Origin: Turnera subulata
Lineage: Eukaryota; Streptophyta; Magnoliopsida; Malpighiales; Passifloraceae
Reading direction: 5' to 3'
DNA: 64,000 nucleotides
Assembly: GCA_028386065.3 (NCBI GenBank)
Contig: JAKUCV010002493.1
Location: forward strand, 83,139 to 147,138
The notes beneath the pieces are model-generated. The model was not told the DNA's origin. It was given only the letters and a program-made list of their open reading frames with translations, and did no database searches. How positions within the stretch are numbered: position 1 is the first letter of the stretch; every line of letters starts with the position of its first letter. The position numbers and the translations under genes were made by a program. Shown piece after piece: positions 1 through 10,923 of the stretch.

Positions 1-339
1 TCCGACCCATATAACGGGTATATTATCGGATGGTTTCTTGATAGAGTTGAACTGTTAAATGCATGGCCATGCTCGGATTAGGTGATATGGTGATATCACG
101 GGTATCCGTTTTAAACAGTTATCTCGGGGATCAAGAAACATAGATTAAACATATACGAGATTGGCATATTCCATGTTTCGTGTTTGATCTTGATGATGGG
201 ACGAAAGGACGATGACATGTTCCGAGGCATAGAGAATCAGTACTGATCTTGTCGTTCGGGTAGCAATGATGTGTTGCTAGACGCTGCTCTTTATTTATAA
301 TTGTAAAATGAGATTTTACAATTATTTCCGGACGTTACA
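1..339 (-). mobile_element. Possible terminal part of a gypsy-type LTR
   Basis: Read on the minus strand, this stretch begins TGTAACGTCCGG at 339, which resembles the TGTAAC... start of Tekay/Del-type LTRs such as those ending at 6500, 52244, 55171 and 60510 in this window. A perfect hairpin with 13-bp arms (297-309 and 313-325, 3-nt loop GAG) lies next to that end; the better preserved LTRs here also have A/T-rich inverted repeats near the same terminus. The other end lies outside the window and no partner LTR is visible, so the assignment is tentative. Confidence 0.3.
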
Positions 340-1059
340 AGTGCCTACAGGGTCACACACAAAGAACCGTTGATTCGAGCAGTTGGTTGAACCGTGGTTG
401 GACCATAGTTGGACCGGGTGTGGTTGGACCGTGGTTGAACCGTGGTTGGACCATGGTTGAACCAAGGTCGTTTTGGGACAATATTTATCAGAATTATTGA
501 CCAGAGATTAGTGGAGAGGAGTGTTTATGTCTGCTTATGGCTAATGGTGGACATGATAATGAAATGTCATTATCATGGGCCATTAAGGTCATTATCATGG
601 GCCATTAGTGTTGGCCATTCACTTATGCACTAATTGAGGGATTAGAGAGAGTAAGTGATCTAATCATTTTTGCTGCTCCCTCCCCTCTCTTTGCACGTTT
701 TTGACAGCACCAAAAACACCTCCTCTTCTTCTTCTTCTTCCAGGTGAAAGATAGAAGAAAACCACACACGCAAAAGGCACCCGGTTTTCTTGTTGCTAGC
801 ACATCAGTCCGGGGAGCTCGAGGCTTGATTCGTGTGACGATTCCAAGCCAATCACGGTTCGTGTGGATACCGTAGAGGAGCCAGGACGTTGTCTTGCTCT
901 TGCTGATTCCATACACAAGTTAGGTGAAAGATCCTAACCTTCTAGGTATGTAAAAATTGTTATTCGGTTTATGCATGCTTCACTTGGTTCTTGGATAGTT
1001 TCCCTTGTTTCCGCTGCTTGTTGTGCTTGTTATGAATGTCATAATAGCTCTAGGGAAAC
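340..1059. mobile_element. Unclassified repeat inserted in the gypsy pol
   Basis: No gene is recognised. The stretch contains degenerate direct repeats of GGTTGGACC/GGTTGAACC type (about 381-472), a 20-bp exact duplication at 566-585 and 588-607, a pyrimidine tract near 720-740, and a block around 860-1020 that resembles the 3' part of plant LTRs (a GTGTGGATACC-like motif, then a T-rich stretch and TTTCCGCTGC). It ends in ...CTTACA exactly where the minus-strand RT homology to the right breaks off. The best explanation is a terminal or solo LTR inserted into pol, but I could not define its left end or a target duplication. Confidence 0.3.
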
Positions 1060-1860
1060 TTACAGGAAAAACCCTCGATGAATCTCCGGTAATATCCTGC
1101 AAGGCCAAGAAAACTCCTGACTTCGGGTACCGTCTTAGGCGGCTCCCACTCCAAAACAGCCTTCACTTTAGCAGGGTCAACCTTAATCCCATCTCCGGAT
1201 ACAACATGTCCAAGGAATGCAACTTTCTCATGCCAGAATTCGCACTTGCTGAATTTAGCATACAACTCCTTCTCTCGCAGCCTCTGTAGTACTACCGTCA
1301 GGTGCTCCTCATGTTCTTCCCTGCTCTTGGAGTATATCAGAATGTTGTCGATGAAGACTACTACGAACTTATCCAAGAACTCGTTCAAGACCAAGTGCAT
1401 TAAGCACTTGAAAACTGCAGGTGCATTGGTTAACCCGAAAAGGAACCATTGTGAACTCAAAATGCCCATACCGAGTACGGAAGGCCATCTTCGGTATGTC
1501 TTTCTCCGCAATCTTGACCTGATGGTAGCCAGATCGAAGATCAATCTTAGAAAAAACTGTAGCTCCCTGTAGCTGATCAAAGAGGTCATCAATCCTGGGA
1601 AGCGGGTACTTGTTCTTCACTGTCACCTTGTTCAACTGTCGGTAGTCCACACACATCCGTAAACTGCCATCTTTCTTCTTCACAAAGAGGACTGGTGATC
1701 CCCAAGGTGATGTACTAGGTCTAATGAAACCCTTATCGAGTAGCTCATCCAACTGCTTCTTCAACTCTTGGAGTTCTGTCGGTGCCATCGAGATAGGTGT
1801 CACTCCTGGCAATAAATCGATGGTGTACTCAACTTCCCTGCCAGGCGGCAATCCTGGCAA
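1060..1860 (-). pseudogene. pol: Tekay/Del-type gypsy reverse transcriptase, partial
   Basis: Fragment of Ty3/gypsy RT, which copies element RNA into DNA in cytoplasmic particles. Visible landmarks in order are the finger region with [19 protein letters not shown], the [14 protein letters not shown] motif and the active-site region [13 protein letters not shown]. The family normally has FIDD at this site, so the second catalytic aspartate is replaced by asparagine. A frameshift near 1440 separates the two halves, and the homology stops at about 1060, just after the [14 protein letters not shown] motif, so thumb, RNase H, integrase and chromodomain are missing. It lies downstream of the protease fragment in the same minus-strand element whose 5' LTR is at 3754-6500. 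It cannot be functional. Confidence 0.9.
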
Positions 1861-2464
1861 ATCTTCTGGAAAACACGTCTGGAAACTCCCTCACAACTAT
1901 GATGTCCCCCAAAACCGGAGTCTTAACTTCTTCTCCCTTGACATGGGTCAGCAAAGCATCTGGACCCAATGGCTTCATCCCAACATCCTGATTAGCAGAG
2001 ATACTACATGTAGTAGCGGCTCTCCCAATACCTGTCATCAAAATCTTATGTCCACCTTCGGAAGTCAACAGCACTTCCTTGGTTTGACAGTTCACCATAA
2101 CACTGTACTTGGACAACCAATCCATCCCCAAGATGATGTCAAAACCTCCCATATTCATCACAATCAACCGTGCAAGAAAAACCTCGCTATCGTATGAAAG
2201 CGAAACATCTCTACATACATGGGTTAACCTGACCACTATACCCGCAGGTAACCTAACCCTCATCGGGCAAGCTAAACTCTCTCCTGTACAATTATGTAGT
2301 ATTGCAAAACTTTGCGCAATAAACGAATGCGTAGCACCAGGGTCTATCAATGTATAAGCAGTACTACCAAAAACTGTAAAGGTACCTGCTATAACATCAG
2401 CGTTCTCTGGATCCTCCTCAGCGGTGATCACAAATGCTCTCGGCACTGCTTTACTCTGGTTCAT
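1829..2464 (-). pseudogene. Gypsy aspartic protease fragment
   Basis: Retropepsin-like domain of the same Tekay-type element, expected to cut the Gag-Pol polyprotein. The active-site loop reads LIDPGATHSFIA, the DPGATHSF variant usual for plant chromoviruses, followed by the conserved ILGMDWLSKY motif. The frame overlaps the start of the RT fragment, consistent with one original polyprotein later broken by frameshifts. The absence of a continuous frame with gag (2551-3495) or RT marks it as a decayed copy. Confidence 0.85.
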
Positions 2465-2550
2465 GGCTGACTGGGTCCTAGCAGGAACAGCTCCAAGCCT
2501 CGGCCAACTCCAGAACCACTAGGAACACTGGCAACTGAAGCTTGCACCGT

Positions 2551-3495
2551 CTAAACAGGTGCCGAACCTCCAGATCTTCCCAACTTGGGACAATCATAAC
2601 GGTAGTGCCCAACTTCGTTACACTCATAGCACCTCACCTGAGACAAAGGAGGTCTCGGGCAAGCATTCCAGGATGAAGTCCCTCTAGACTGAGTCCAAGA
2701 ACTACCTCGGTTGTTGTAGTTGTTGTTCCATCCACGTCCCTGACTCCCTGGCATGAACCGGCTCTGTCCATATCCTGACCAGTTCGCTGGTGTCTGGAAC
2801 CTCTTGTTCTGTCCCCCAGAACTCTGTGCGGCATGTCTCTTGCGAATCTCCTGCTGCTCTCTCTCATTACCCAGCCAAATAATCTCAGCTCTCAGGACAT
2901 CTGTCAGCATGTCTTGGTAAGTCTCATAGACCTTGCACCATATAACTGTCTGTATACCAGATCGAAGACCATCCTAGAAACGTTTGCATCTAGCCTCCGG
3001 AGTAGCCACAAACTCACTAGCATAGATGGACAGGCGGTTGAACTTGATCTCATAATCGTTGACCGTCTGATCTGGTCCCTGTTGCAGTCCCAAAAACTCC
3101 TGTCTCAGCTGGTCCTGGTATGCCTCAGAAACAAACTTTCTTCGGAACATTTCCATGAACTAGGTCCACGGCATAGTGACAGGTGTCGGCATGTCCCTGG
3201 TGGTAGACTCCCACCAATCAATAGCATCTCCTCGAAACATGGCAGCGGCATATCTGGCCCACCTGTCATCCCTGCATGTCAGCTTCAGCATAACCCTGTT
3301 TATTTGTCTGAGCCATCGATCAGCATCCTGTGGTGTAGTGACACCGGTGAAGATCTCGGCCCCAAGCTTCTCCAGCTTCATATACACTGGATCCTCAACT
3401 GGCCCCTGATTTTCCTGTCCCTGGGCTCCCATAGCATCAATACGTGCATCCCTGGCTTCTTGCCTCCGCAGGATCTGAGTTACCACATTCAGCAT
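2551..3495 (-). pseudogene. gag: Gypsy gag with zinc knuckle, broken
   Basis: Capsid-nucleocapsid protein of the Tekay-type element. The N-terminal part holds the retrotransposon gag domain (DADRWLRQINRVM and DAIDWWEST motifs, about 3160-3495; then FRRKFVSEAYQDQLRQEFLGL at 2974-3156). The C-terminal part, 2551-2910, is Arg/Asn/Gly-rich and ends with a CCHC zinc knuckle, CYECNEVGHYRYDC. Stop codons or frameshifts separate the three pieces. Upstream on the minus strand, 3496-3738 is the leader between the primer site and gag. Confidence 0.85.
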
Positions 3496-3738
3496 CTGCG
3501 TAGGGTCTCCTAACGGAATATTCGGAAGGTGTTCCGGACCTCCCGCAGCTTGCTGCGGTTAATCCACAGATACCTGATCATCATCTATGTGACCTCCAGC
3601 ATGCTGATTCCCTCCAATCGGATCCATTCGTACCTATTGAGAATGTATATGAATGCATGTCATATCATGTCGTGACAAATCTTATGCACAAACAAACAAT
3701 CATACAACCACAGTTATGTCCCTAATGACCTACTGCCT

Positions 3739-3750
3739 GCTCCGCTACCA
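3739..3750 (-). promoter_or_regulatory. tRNA primer-binding site of the Tekay-type element
   Basis: Minus-strand TGGTAGCGGAGC lies 3 bp inside the LTR end at 3754. It matches the initiator-Met primer-site consensus at most positions (GCG replaces TCA in the middle). The same 12-mer is used by three other element families in this window. Confidence 0.75.
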
Positions 3751-3753
3751 AAC

Positions 3754-6500
3754 TGAAGCGCCCCGACCCGTATTTACCTTACACAGTAAACACGTGCCGA
3801 AACTATTCTTATTAACAGATCAGGCAGTACATCGCAGTAAAATACTACACATAAAATCTAAATACAACAGCACACCATGTTACAGTTGTCACCCATATTC
3901 GGGGACCATTATTCAGCAATCACAGCTCACATTATACATTAGTAACAGAGAAAAGAGCAAGCAATAGCAGCGGAATTATAATACAACAACATATGCAACA
4001 AAACAGCAGCGGAAGACTCTATGCACATGCAGCGGGGTATGGATCCGGAGTCAGGTGGAGAAGAAAGCAGCAGCCAACGAACATCGTACCTGAACTACGA
4101 AGCAACCAAACCTACGGGATGAAACCCCGCAGGCGAGGGGTGAGTCCGAAGTGCTCACCGACGAAGGATAAACAGAGATATATATTCACCCGTAATACTT
4201 TCAAAGTAAGCACAACAATCTCAACAGTAAGCTCAAACAATCACAACACAAGGAACTACCATAACAACTATGCCAAGACCAAAAGAATGCTTAATCATTT
4301 TTATTACTAATTTTATCTTCTGGGCCCGTCACTGGACAAGCTAGGGTCGTACCTGGTTATTAACTAATTCTGGATGTCAGGCCCAACCACAATCCGGGAT
4401 CAACATCCCAATATCACAAATCCGGGATCAACATCCCAAACAACCAACCAACCGGCCATGACACCACAGAACTAGTCTCTAACCATCTAGTGGTACCACT
4501 ACTTTCCAAGTGACAATTATATCATCATCTTAATTTCAATTCCAATTCCATTACTCTATCATCATTATTCAACTTTTAATCGTCACAGATTATTTCTCAA
4601 GCTCAACCAGCCAACAATTTCATATCACTAAATACTCACAATATCACAAACCAACAACACATTCAAGCAACATCATGGCAAAATCCACAGCAGATAAATA
4701 GTAACAACAATCATCAACAATTTCCATAGCAATCATATATCAGCCAATAATCGATTCAACAGTTCAATCAAACAACAAAATCAAACACAGTATTACAGGC
4801 ACATATCCAAGGTTATCCATCCTCACCTTAGCCGATTATCAGTTATGAAACTGCCCAACAGACTCCAAGTCCGGCTCCTCAGGTATCTGCTCGTTATCAA
4901 CTCCTATATCAAACAAATAATATGCACACATAAGTGATATGCAATGTCATGCTACTACTGTATTACGAAAATAAATACTGACTCGTCTCAGTAACCCCTC
5001 CCGGGTTATTTTCCCATTACCATCATCATCATTCACCATACCTTACTTACTTATTCCTGTACAATACCTACTTTGTTAATACCCTTTCCACATTTTTCCT
5101 ACAAGTATGTACTTTCCAAAATTATTAATTACTATTTATTATTATTATTATTTTTTTCCATGATTATCTCCTCAATTTAATTACTCTACTATTGTTTATC
5201 ACATTTATATTTTTCCCTAAAATACAAATTATTTTTATTTCTAAAATTATATTTATTTATTTTTTTATTCCAGAATATTTCTTCTCTTCTCCTTCTTTTT
5301 TTTTTTTACTGGACTGGGCTGGACTATGCAGCCCATCAGCCACAGCCCAGCCTAAACCCATCTCAAACTCAGCCCAGCTACTGCACAAGCCCAAATCCAA
5401 GCTCACATGGGAGCCTGGTGGGCCCGTGCAGCAGCCCACCAAGATGATCCGACCCAAGTTAACCCGAGCCTAGATCAGCCCAGCAAAAACCGGGTCGGCC
5501 CGCCCGTTTAGACGGGTCGTCCCCAACCCGTGAGTGCTGCTCACCTTCGCGAGCTGCAGCACGGCGGCGCCAAGCGAGGTGAAAGGAGGTCGAGCAGGGC
5601 GGTGAGGCGCGAGCGGCGCGCGGCGGGGAAGGGCGTGACGACAACGGTGACGGCAGACACGAGTCCAAGGGTCGTCGGCACGGCTGTTGGCTCGGGTCTT
5701 CGCTCGGGCGGCGGCGGTTCGCAGCAGGGCAGAGGCGTCGATGGCAGTGACCGGCATAGAGAGGAGGACGGCGCGCGTGTGGGAAAGGAGGGGAGGTGCA
5801 GGTGGTGGCGATAAGGTGGTGGCGTGTGGTGCCGGTGGTGGCTCGGCCACGGGAAGAGGAAGAAGGAAGAAGAAGGTGGTGTTGGGGGGTGGTCCAAAAC
5901 GTCACCGTTCGGGCTGGTGTGTGTCTTTGTGTTGTTTGTTTTTGTTTTGTTTTTTTTTTTTTTTGCAGGTTGAGTTGCAGTGAAGGGTGGCTTATGGCAG
6001 ACGGTTTGCAGGTGGAGTTTGGTTGCAGAGGGGATGAGGGGATGCTGAGCAAAAAGAAATGGTGGTGGTGATGTACTGGAAAGAAGGAAAAGAATAAAAA
6101 CACGGCAAAGTCTATCATGTAGATTATTGGTATGTCACGGGCAGAAAACTAATCATTCACATGCTCACAGTGAATGGCGGCTGCAGCCCCCTCACTGTGT
6201 AGCATGTGAGGCGGGTTCTGTCCGGACCAGAAAATAACTATAATACCCCTTTGACTTTATTTTTCTGGCCCGATAATTCGGGGTTAAACCTGACTTTTCT
6301 GAAGATTCATGGACCCGAAAAATTCCAATTTGGTCCGAAAAATCCGCAGAAAATTCCCGAGCGTGGGACAAGACTCGGTTTCGGAATCCGATGCACGAGT
6401 TACCATAAATTAATTACCCAAGATTAATTTTAATGGTAAATGACTGTAAAATAAATTTTACGGTATCGGTAAAAACGTAAAAATTACCTGGGCTGTTACA
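3754..6500 (-). repeat. 5' LTR of the Tekay-type element (2.75 kb)
   Basis: Minus-strand LTR running TGTAACAGCC... (6500) to ...GGGGCGCTTCA (3754). Both ends match the LTRs at 49312-52244, 52264-55171 and 57577-60510, but the body is diverged. It contains two GGGATCAACATCCC palindromes near 4395-4440, a strongly conserved 60-bp block (4111-4170) able to form two hairpins, an AT-rich part, a GC-rich island (about 5460-5870) and short T-runs. It is the upstream LTR because the primer site lies immediately to its left. The frames that appear open in the GC-rich island are not conserved between LTR copies, so I do not call them genes. Confidence 0.85.
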
Positions 6501-8838
6501 TGTATAGATGGGATAGATGGGTGGTGGTGGTGTGAACATATAATGATGTGATTTTAATGCTAAGGAAACCTGCTGCTTGGCTTCCTTTAGCTCCGTCTGA
6601 TATTGAATCTTTTATGAGGTTGAATTTATGTTTTGTTCCTTTAGCCCATAAATTCTATTAAGCCTAAAATTTTATATAGGCCATATGTTAGTTAAGCTTC
6701 GACAAAAAAAAAATATGTTAGTTAAGCTTTTAAAGTTTAAGCTAGTATTAACTTTTGTTTGGTTGAAACATCAAGGCACATATAACCATTCTACCCTATC
6801 TAGAAAGTTTTTCCGACCCAGTAAAATATGACACTTGCTGAGAAGTAACTTGACTTTACAACCAATGATAAAGCTACATGTGATAGCCTTTTAAAATAGA
6901 ATGAAGCGCAATGTTAATTAGGTTAAAGTAATATTGTTAATATAATTTAATTTCTATCTAAATTTGGCATGTAAACATGCTACAATCCTTCTAGTTTTGA
7001 TTTTAAAATTGTAAAATCTAGTACACGCTTAGTGGCCTACCAAACTTTCACGAAATATTTTAAGATAAATTTGAAAAAATTGATGAACATTAAAGCTCCA
7101 ACAATCTAGTGCACAAACAAACACAATTCTAATATCTTTATTATTTAGAATAGTAACATTCTCATTATTCTCAATAAACTCACATTACGGATGTTGTGAG
7201 TCTACCCTTAACATATTGGATTAGATAAATCATAAAGTAAATTTTGAAAACTTATTTCCTTTCTATAAAATCCATGCCTTCTATTCTAAAAATAATAAAA
7301 TTTCAACATATTATTTGTCTCTATTGAATTTAGTAGTTTCTCCAACAACTATAACCTTTCTCATTGTTTTAGTTTATAACAACTTTATTATGTTTCTTAT
7401 TTTTCTCCCATTATGTTCTTTGGTGTGCCATTCTCATATTAAAAAGAAAGAATTTGTTATACCTTTACTAAATTTTCTCACAGGGAAAAATAATTAGCTA
7501 CTTAAACAAATTAATATTAACAACATCTCGAGCTAAGCTTATTATTTAAAGGTTTTAATTTCATGTTAAAAATGTTTAGCTATTATATTAACTAGTATAT
7601 AATTCCTAGTGATTAAATCTTTATTGTTGCTTTTTTTAGTGCTTAACAAAAAATTATTTTGTAAGAAGTGTATTATTGTTTTTGTTTTTTTGACAATGTT
7701 CATAAACTTTAGGTTTTCCTATCTTGTGCGTCAGGAAAAATGTTAACAAAATCCATGATTATATGATACCAATTGTTTTATAGCTATTATTTATGATTGC
7801 AAAAACAACAGGTCAACAAAAAGATGTATATTCTTAACTATTTTTCCCTTTGTTAGATATCATTTGTGGTAGTTATCTAAAAATATTGAAATATAGGTTC
7901 AACTTAGAAATGAACCAATGAAAAAATAATATTTATATGATGATTATTGTCATTAAATTTTTGAAATTTTAATTCATTATTTGCAGCTTGTTAAGCATAT
8001 GGCACAAGATGAAAAAATCTAAAAAGTTTATAAAATATAAATAGTTAAAATAGCAGGAACTTATTATAATTTAATCGGAAGAAAATGTGAAAAACTATAA
8101 AAATAAAAAGAATATAATAATACTAGAAATGTTATCTTAAGAAAACTTATCCCAAATAAGAAAAAATAATAATCCTTAAACTCTTATTAGTAACTTTCTT
8201 TTCTTACTTCTTAGTCTCACAAGAGAAGATTCCAAGGTGACAAATAGATAGTATAAACATTTATATTTCATAAATACTATCATAATCTTCATAAAGGGAA
8301 ATAAAATCTCTTAATCAAAATGCAAAGGCAGTATATATTCATAAATGAAATCTAATGGCATCTCGAGATAATGTATTTATGACTATCTTTAGAAACTATC
8401 ATTCTCCTCAAGCCCTTGCATGGACAAAAGCAAAGCAGCTTTCCCTATAATTTTGGTGATGATCTTATCTGTTCGGCTTAAGGTAAAAGATTGGCGTAGT
8501 GTGCTGTGCAAAATTTCTTATGTTTAAAACTTCTTTTGCATTCTGTATTATATCAGGTTTAGGATTAAGATCCACTAGTTTCAGGAGGACTCTCTTTTGG
8601 TTCTAGTGACAAGGATGTGGAATGTTTTTGCGGTCTCGGTAGGGATTATCATTTCGGTGACCTGTAACACTTGTTTATTATATCAATAAAATCATTTTTA
8701 TCAAAAAAAATAAATGTATATTGTAGGCACCTACTTTTGTTTAATCCTTTATACCTTGTTTATGGTAATCAGATCTACTATTTTTTGGACAAAGATTTTC
8801 TTACCATTCTAATTAAACTAATAATCTAGCCTTGCCAA
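6501..8838. other. AT-rich intergenic DNA, no gene recognised
   Basis: No coding frame with recognisable composition or motifs is present. The only structured piece is about 8560-8712, which ends in TATCAATAAAATC...TATCAAAAAAAA like the 3' tail of a plant LINE or a processed transcript on the plus strand. I could not identify a coding part for it. Confidence 0.5.
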
Positions 8839-8846
8839 TATAAATA
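8839..8846 (+). promoter_or_regulatory. TATA box of the cysteine-rich peptide gene
   Basis: TATAAATA at 8839-8846, preceded by GCCAAT. It lies 82 bp upstream of the start codon at 8928, which leaves room for a transcription start about 30 bp downstream and a 5' leader of roughly 50 nt. Confidence 0.55.
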
Positions 8847-8927
8847 TGGTCTGAAGCAATCTAAATTCTTACATTGATACCAAGCTTAACATATTTTAAA
8901 GAATTACCTGATAGAAACAAAAACGTT

Positions 8928-9718
8928 ATGGAGAAGTCTTCAGTCAAGTTGGCCTCTTTAGTTGTGCTCTTGGTTTTCGCAATTGGTTAGTATTCTTACT
9001 TTGATCCCAACATGCTTCTTCTTTTACCATCCAAATCTATGCTTTCTGTCTTTTATTTTTAATTAATTTTTTTATAAGTTGATTTTTTTCATAAAAATAG
9101 ATGGAGAGTATAAGATGTGACCTATTAATATGAAAGTTGTTCAATTCATTGGATGTGCACAATAAATCATTTATTAAAATTTATAATTTTGGGTGTGAAA
9201 CTTTTTTTTTTTATTTTGACTAACAGAAAAAAATATTGGTTTCAGATTCTTTACATATATCTGAAGCAAGAGAGGGTGGCGTATCCATCCGATGCAACAA
9301 TGACAAGGATTGCAGCCCAGGATGTAGGTGTACTGCCTTGGGATGCAATTGTCTTCCACCCAAAAAAATATTAAGAGAGGGTGGCGTATCTATTCGATGC
9401 AACACTGATAAGGATTGCAGCCGAGGATGTCGGTGCACTGCTTTGGGATGTAATTGTCTTCCACCCAAAAAAATATTAAGAGAGGGTGGCGTATCTATTC
9501 GATGCGACACTGATAAGGATTGCAGCCGAGGATGTCGATGCACTGCTTTGGGATGTAATTGTCTTCCACCCAAAGAAATATTAAGAGAGGGTGGAGTATC
9601 TATCCGATGTAATACTGATAAGGATTGTAGTCCAGGGTGTCGATGCACTGCTTTGGGATGTAATTGTCTTCCACCTAAGAAAATGTCAAGTGTTGAGCCC
9701 TCAATGGAACACATATAA
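8928..9718 (+). CDS. Secreted precursor with four tandem six-cysteine peptides
   Basis: Two-exon gene. Exon 1 is 8928-8985, the phase-1 intron 8986-9245 has GTTAGT and TTTCAG borders, and exon 2 is 9246-9718; the spliced product has 176 residues. Residues 1-27 form a signal peptide (MEKSSVKLASLVVLLVFAI core, then ...SEA). The rest is four near-identical 35-residue repeats (105 bp period, starting about 9271, 9376, 9481 and 9586), each GGVSIRC...LPPKK, plus a short tail. Each repeat has C-x5-C-x3-C-x1-C-x4-C-x1-C. The first five spacings resemble cysteines 2-6 of squash-type knottin protease inhibitors, but the usual first cysteine is missing and one is added at the end. The C-x5-C...C-x4-C-x1-C pattern also recalls nodule-type cysteine-rich peptides. 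The product is probably secreted, perhaps processed at the KK/RE linkers; a defence or inhibitor role is inference. I do not recognise a named family. Confidence 0.75.
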
Positions 9719-9961
9719 ATAATGTAAAAGGATATGTTGTTGCCATTAATAAGAAGTAAGGCATAATTATATTTTTAATAAACTTTAAGTTTGGTGGTCA
9801 TTTCATTTTCACAATCTATCATTTTTGATGTCATTTTACCAAATTAATTTTTTAAATATGAGAACTCCGTTTAAAAACGTAAGTTTTAGGATTTCTTTCC
9901 TGTCTTGGAGTCATCAACTAAATTCTATCGAAAGTAGAAAAAAAGGGGTAAAAGTACTGCT

Positions 9962-9972
9962 CATTAAAACCT
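9962..9972. repeat. LINE target-site duplication, copy 1
   Basis: CATTAAAACCT immediately before a T-run (poly(A) of a minus-strand LINE). The same 11-mer recurs at 14174-14184 and 14835-14845, bounding two LINE tails. Confidence 0.65.
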
Positions 9973-10759
9973 TTTTTTTTTTTGGTTACAACGAGAGCCA
10001 TACGAAAAAACTAGAATACAGAGTGTCCATTAAGATGACAATCCACATGCAAAATAGGCAGAATACTTCGTGGAGCCATTCGTAGAAATTGGATGTCACC
10101 AGCAGCAGTTAACGCCATCTTGGCTAGAGCATCAGCCACCAAATTTGTATCTCTAGGACAATGCATGAACTGTACTTGACCTAGTCGGTTACATAGATCC
10201 CGAATGCCCATACTTAGAGGATGCGAAGTCAAACGATTTGCAGTACGATTATTGAGCATTTGTATCACTTCCAGGGAGTCAGATTCCACTAAGATATTCT
10301 GATACACAGTCTTGGAGGCCATCAGTAATCCATCATGTATAGCATGGAGCTCTGCAAAGGGGACGGAACACGGCAGAATACGGTGACAGAAACCCATCAC
10401 CCACTCGCCAGAATGAGCACGGGCCACACCACCCGTCGCCGTAGTATTCGTTGCCATTGCCACTGCAGCATCAACATTAATTTTAAGGCAGCCATCCGGT
10501 GGTGGCACCCAACACAACTGGCTTCGAGTTTCCTCGTTAATAGGAGATAATAATAAGTCACACTCAAAACAGACCTCTTTGGCATATCTTTAAATACCTG
10601 CAAGTACAGTCTCCAGAGTCCGAGCAACCTCCTGAAACATCGTCTCATTCCTCCACTTCCATAAGAGCCAGCACGCCATCCCAAAAAGAATATGGGAGGG
10701 AATACGCGAAGTAAGTTGGAACCGTGATGACAAACCTTATCGCAACCAGGAGTCCCGAT
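9973..10759 (-). pseudogene. LINE 3' fragment with RNase H-like (RVT_3) domain
   Basis: Minus-strand, 5'-truncated plant L1-type LINE tail. The long frame at 10011-10517 starts WVPPPDGCLKINVDAA, typical of the RNase H-like domain that ends plant LINE ORF2, and continues with GGVAR, ELHAIHDGL, ESDSLEVIQ and NLVADALAKMA motifs, so the catalytic aspartates (NVDAA, ESDS, VADALA) are visible. Upstream, 10590-10690 encodes a WLLWKWRNE motif in another frame, followed by a stop, so the copy is broken. Its poly(A) is the T-run at 9972-9983. The Copia element at 10760-14153 is inserted in it; a few LINE bases resume at 14159-14173. Confidence 0.8.
10755..10759. repeat. Target-site duplication CCGAT (left)
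   Basis: CCGAT at 10755-10759 and 14154-14158 exactly flanks the Copia element. Confidence 0.85.
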
Positions 10760-10923
10760 GGAACAGAATGAATATCAGGATACCTCTCATGGTCTTCCTG
10801 ATGAGTATTTGTATTGTTGAATTACACAAGAGTCATACAAGTACAAGAGTTCTAAACACTCTAACTGATCAGAATGCCAACTAACTACTGCTGAGAATGT
10901 ACAGAGATTATCCTTATCTATTA
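10760..10923 (-). repeat. 3' LTR of the compact Copia element
   Basis: 164 bp. Its inner border on the minus strand is GGGGGAG|TAATAG. The terminal base on the target side reads C where the other copy has A, so the end is CC rather than CA. Confidence 0.85.

Noticed and set aside
5459..6118. Proline/serine/histidine-rich proteins in the GC-rich LTR island
   Set aside because: Several frames are open because of GC content; none is conserved at the same place in the other three LTRs.
9174..9714. Minus-strand frame opposite the cysteine-rich gene
   Set aside because: It mirrors the 105-bp repeats; it has no signal peptide, and the plus-strand gene has splice sites, a signal peptide and spaced cysteines.
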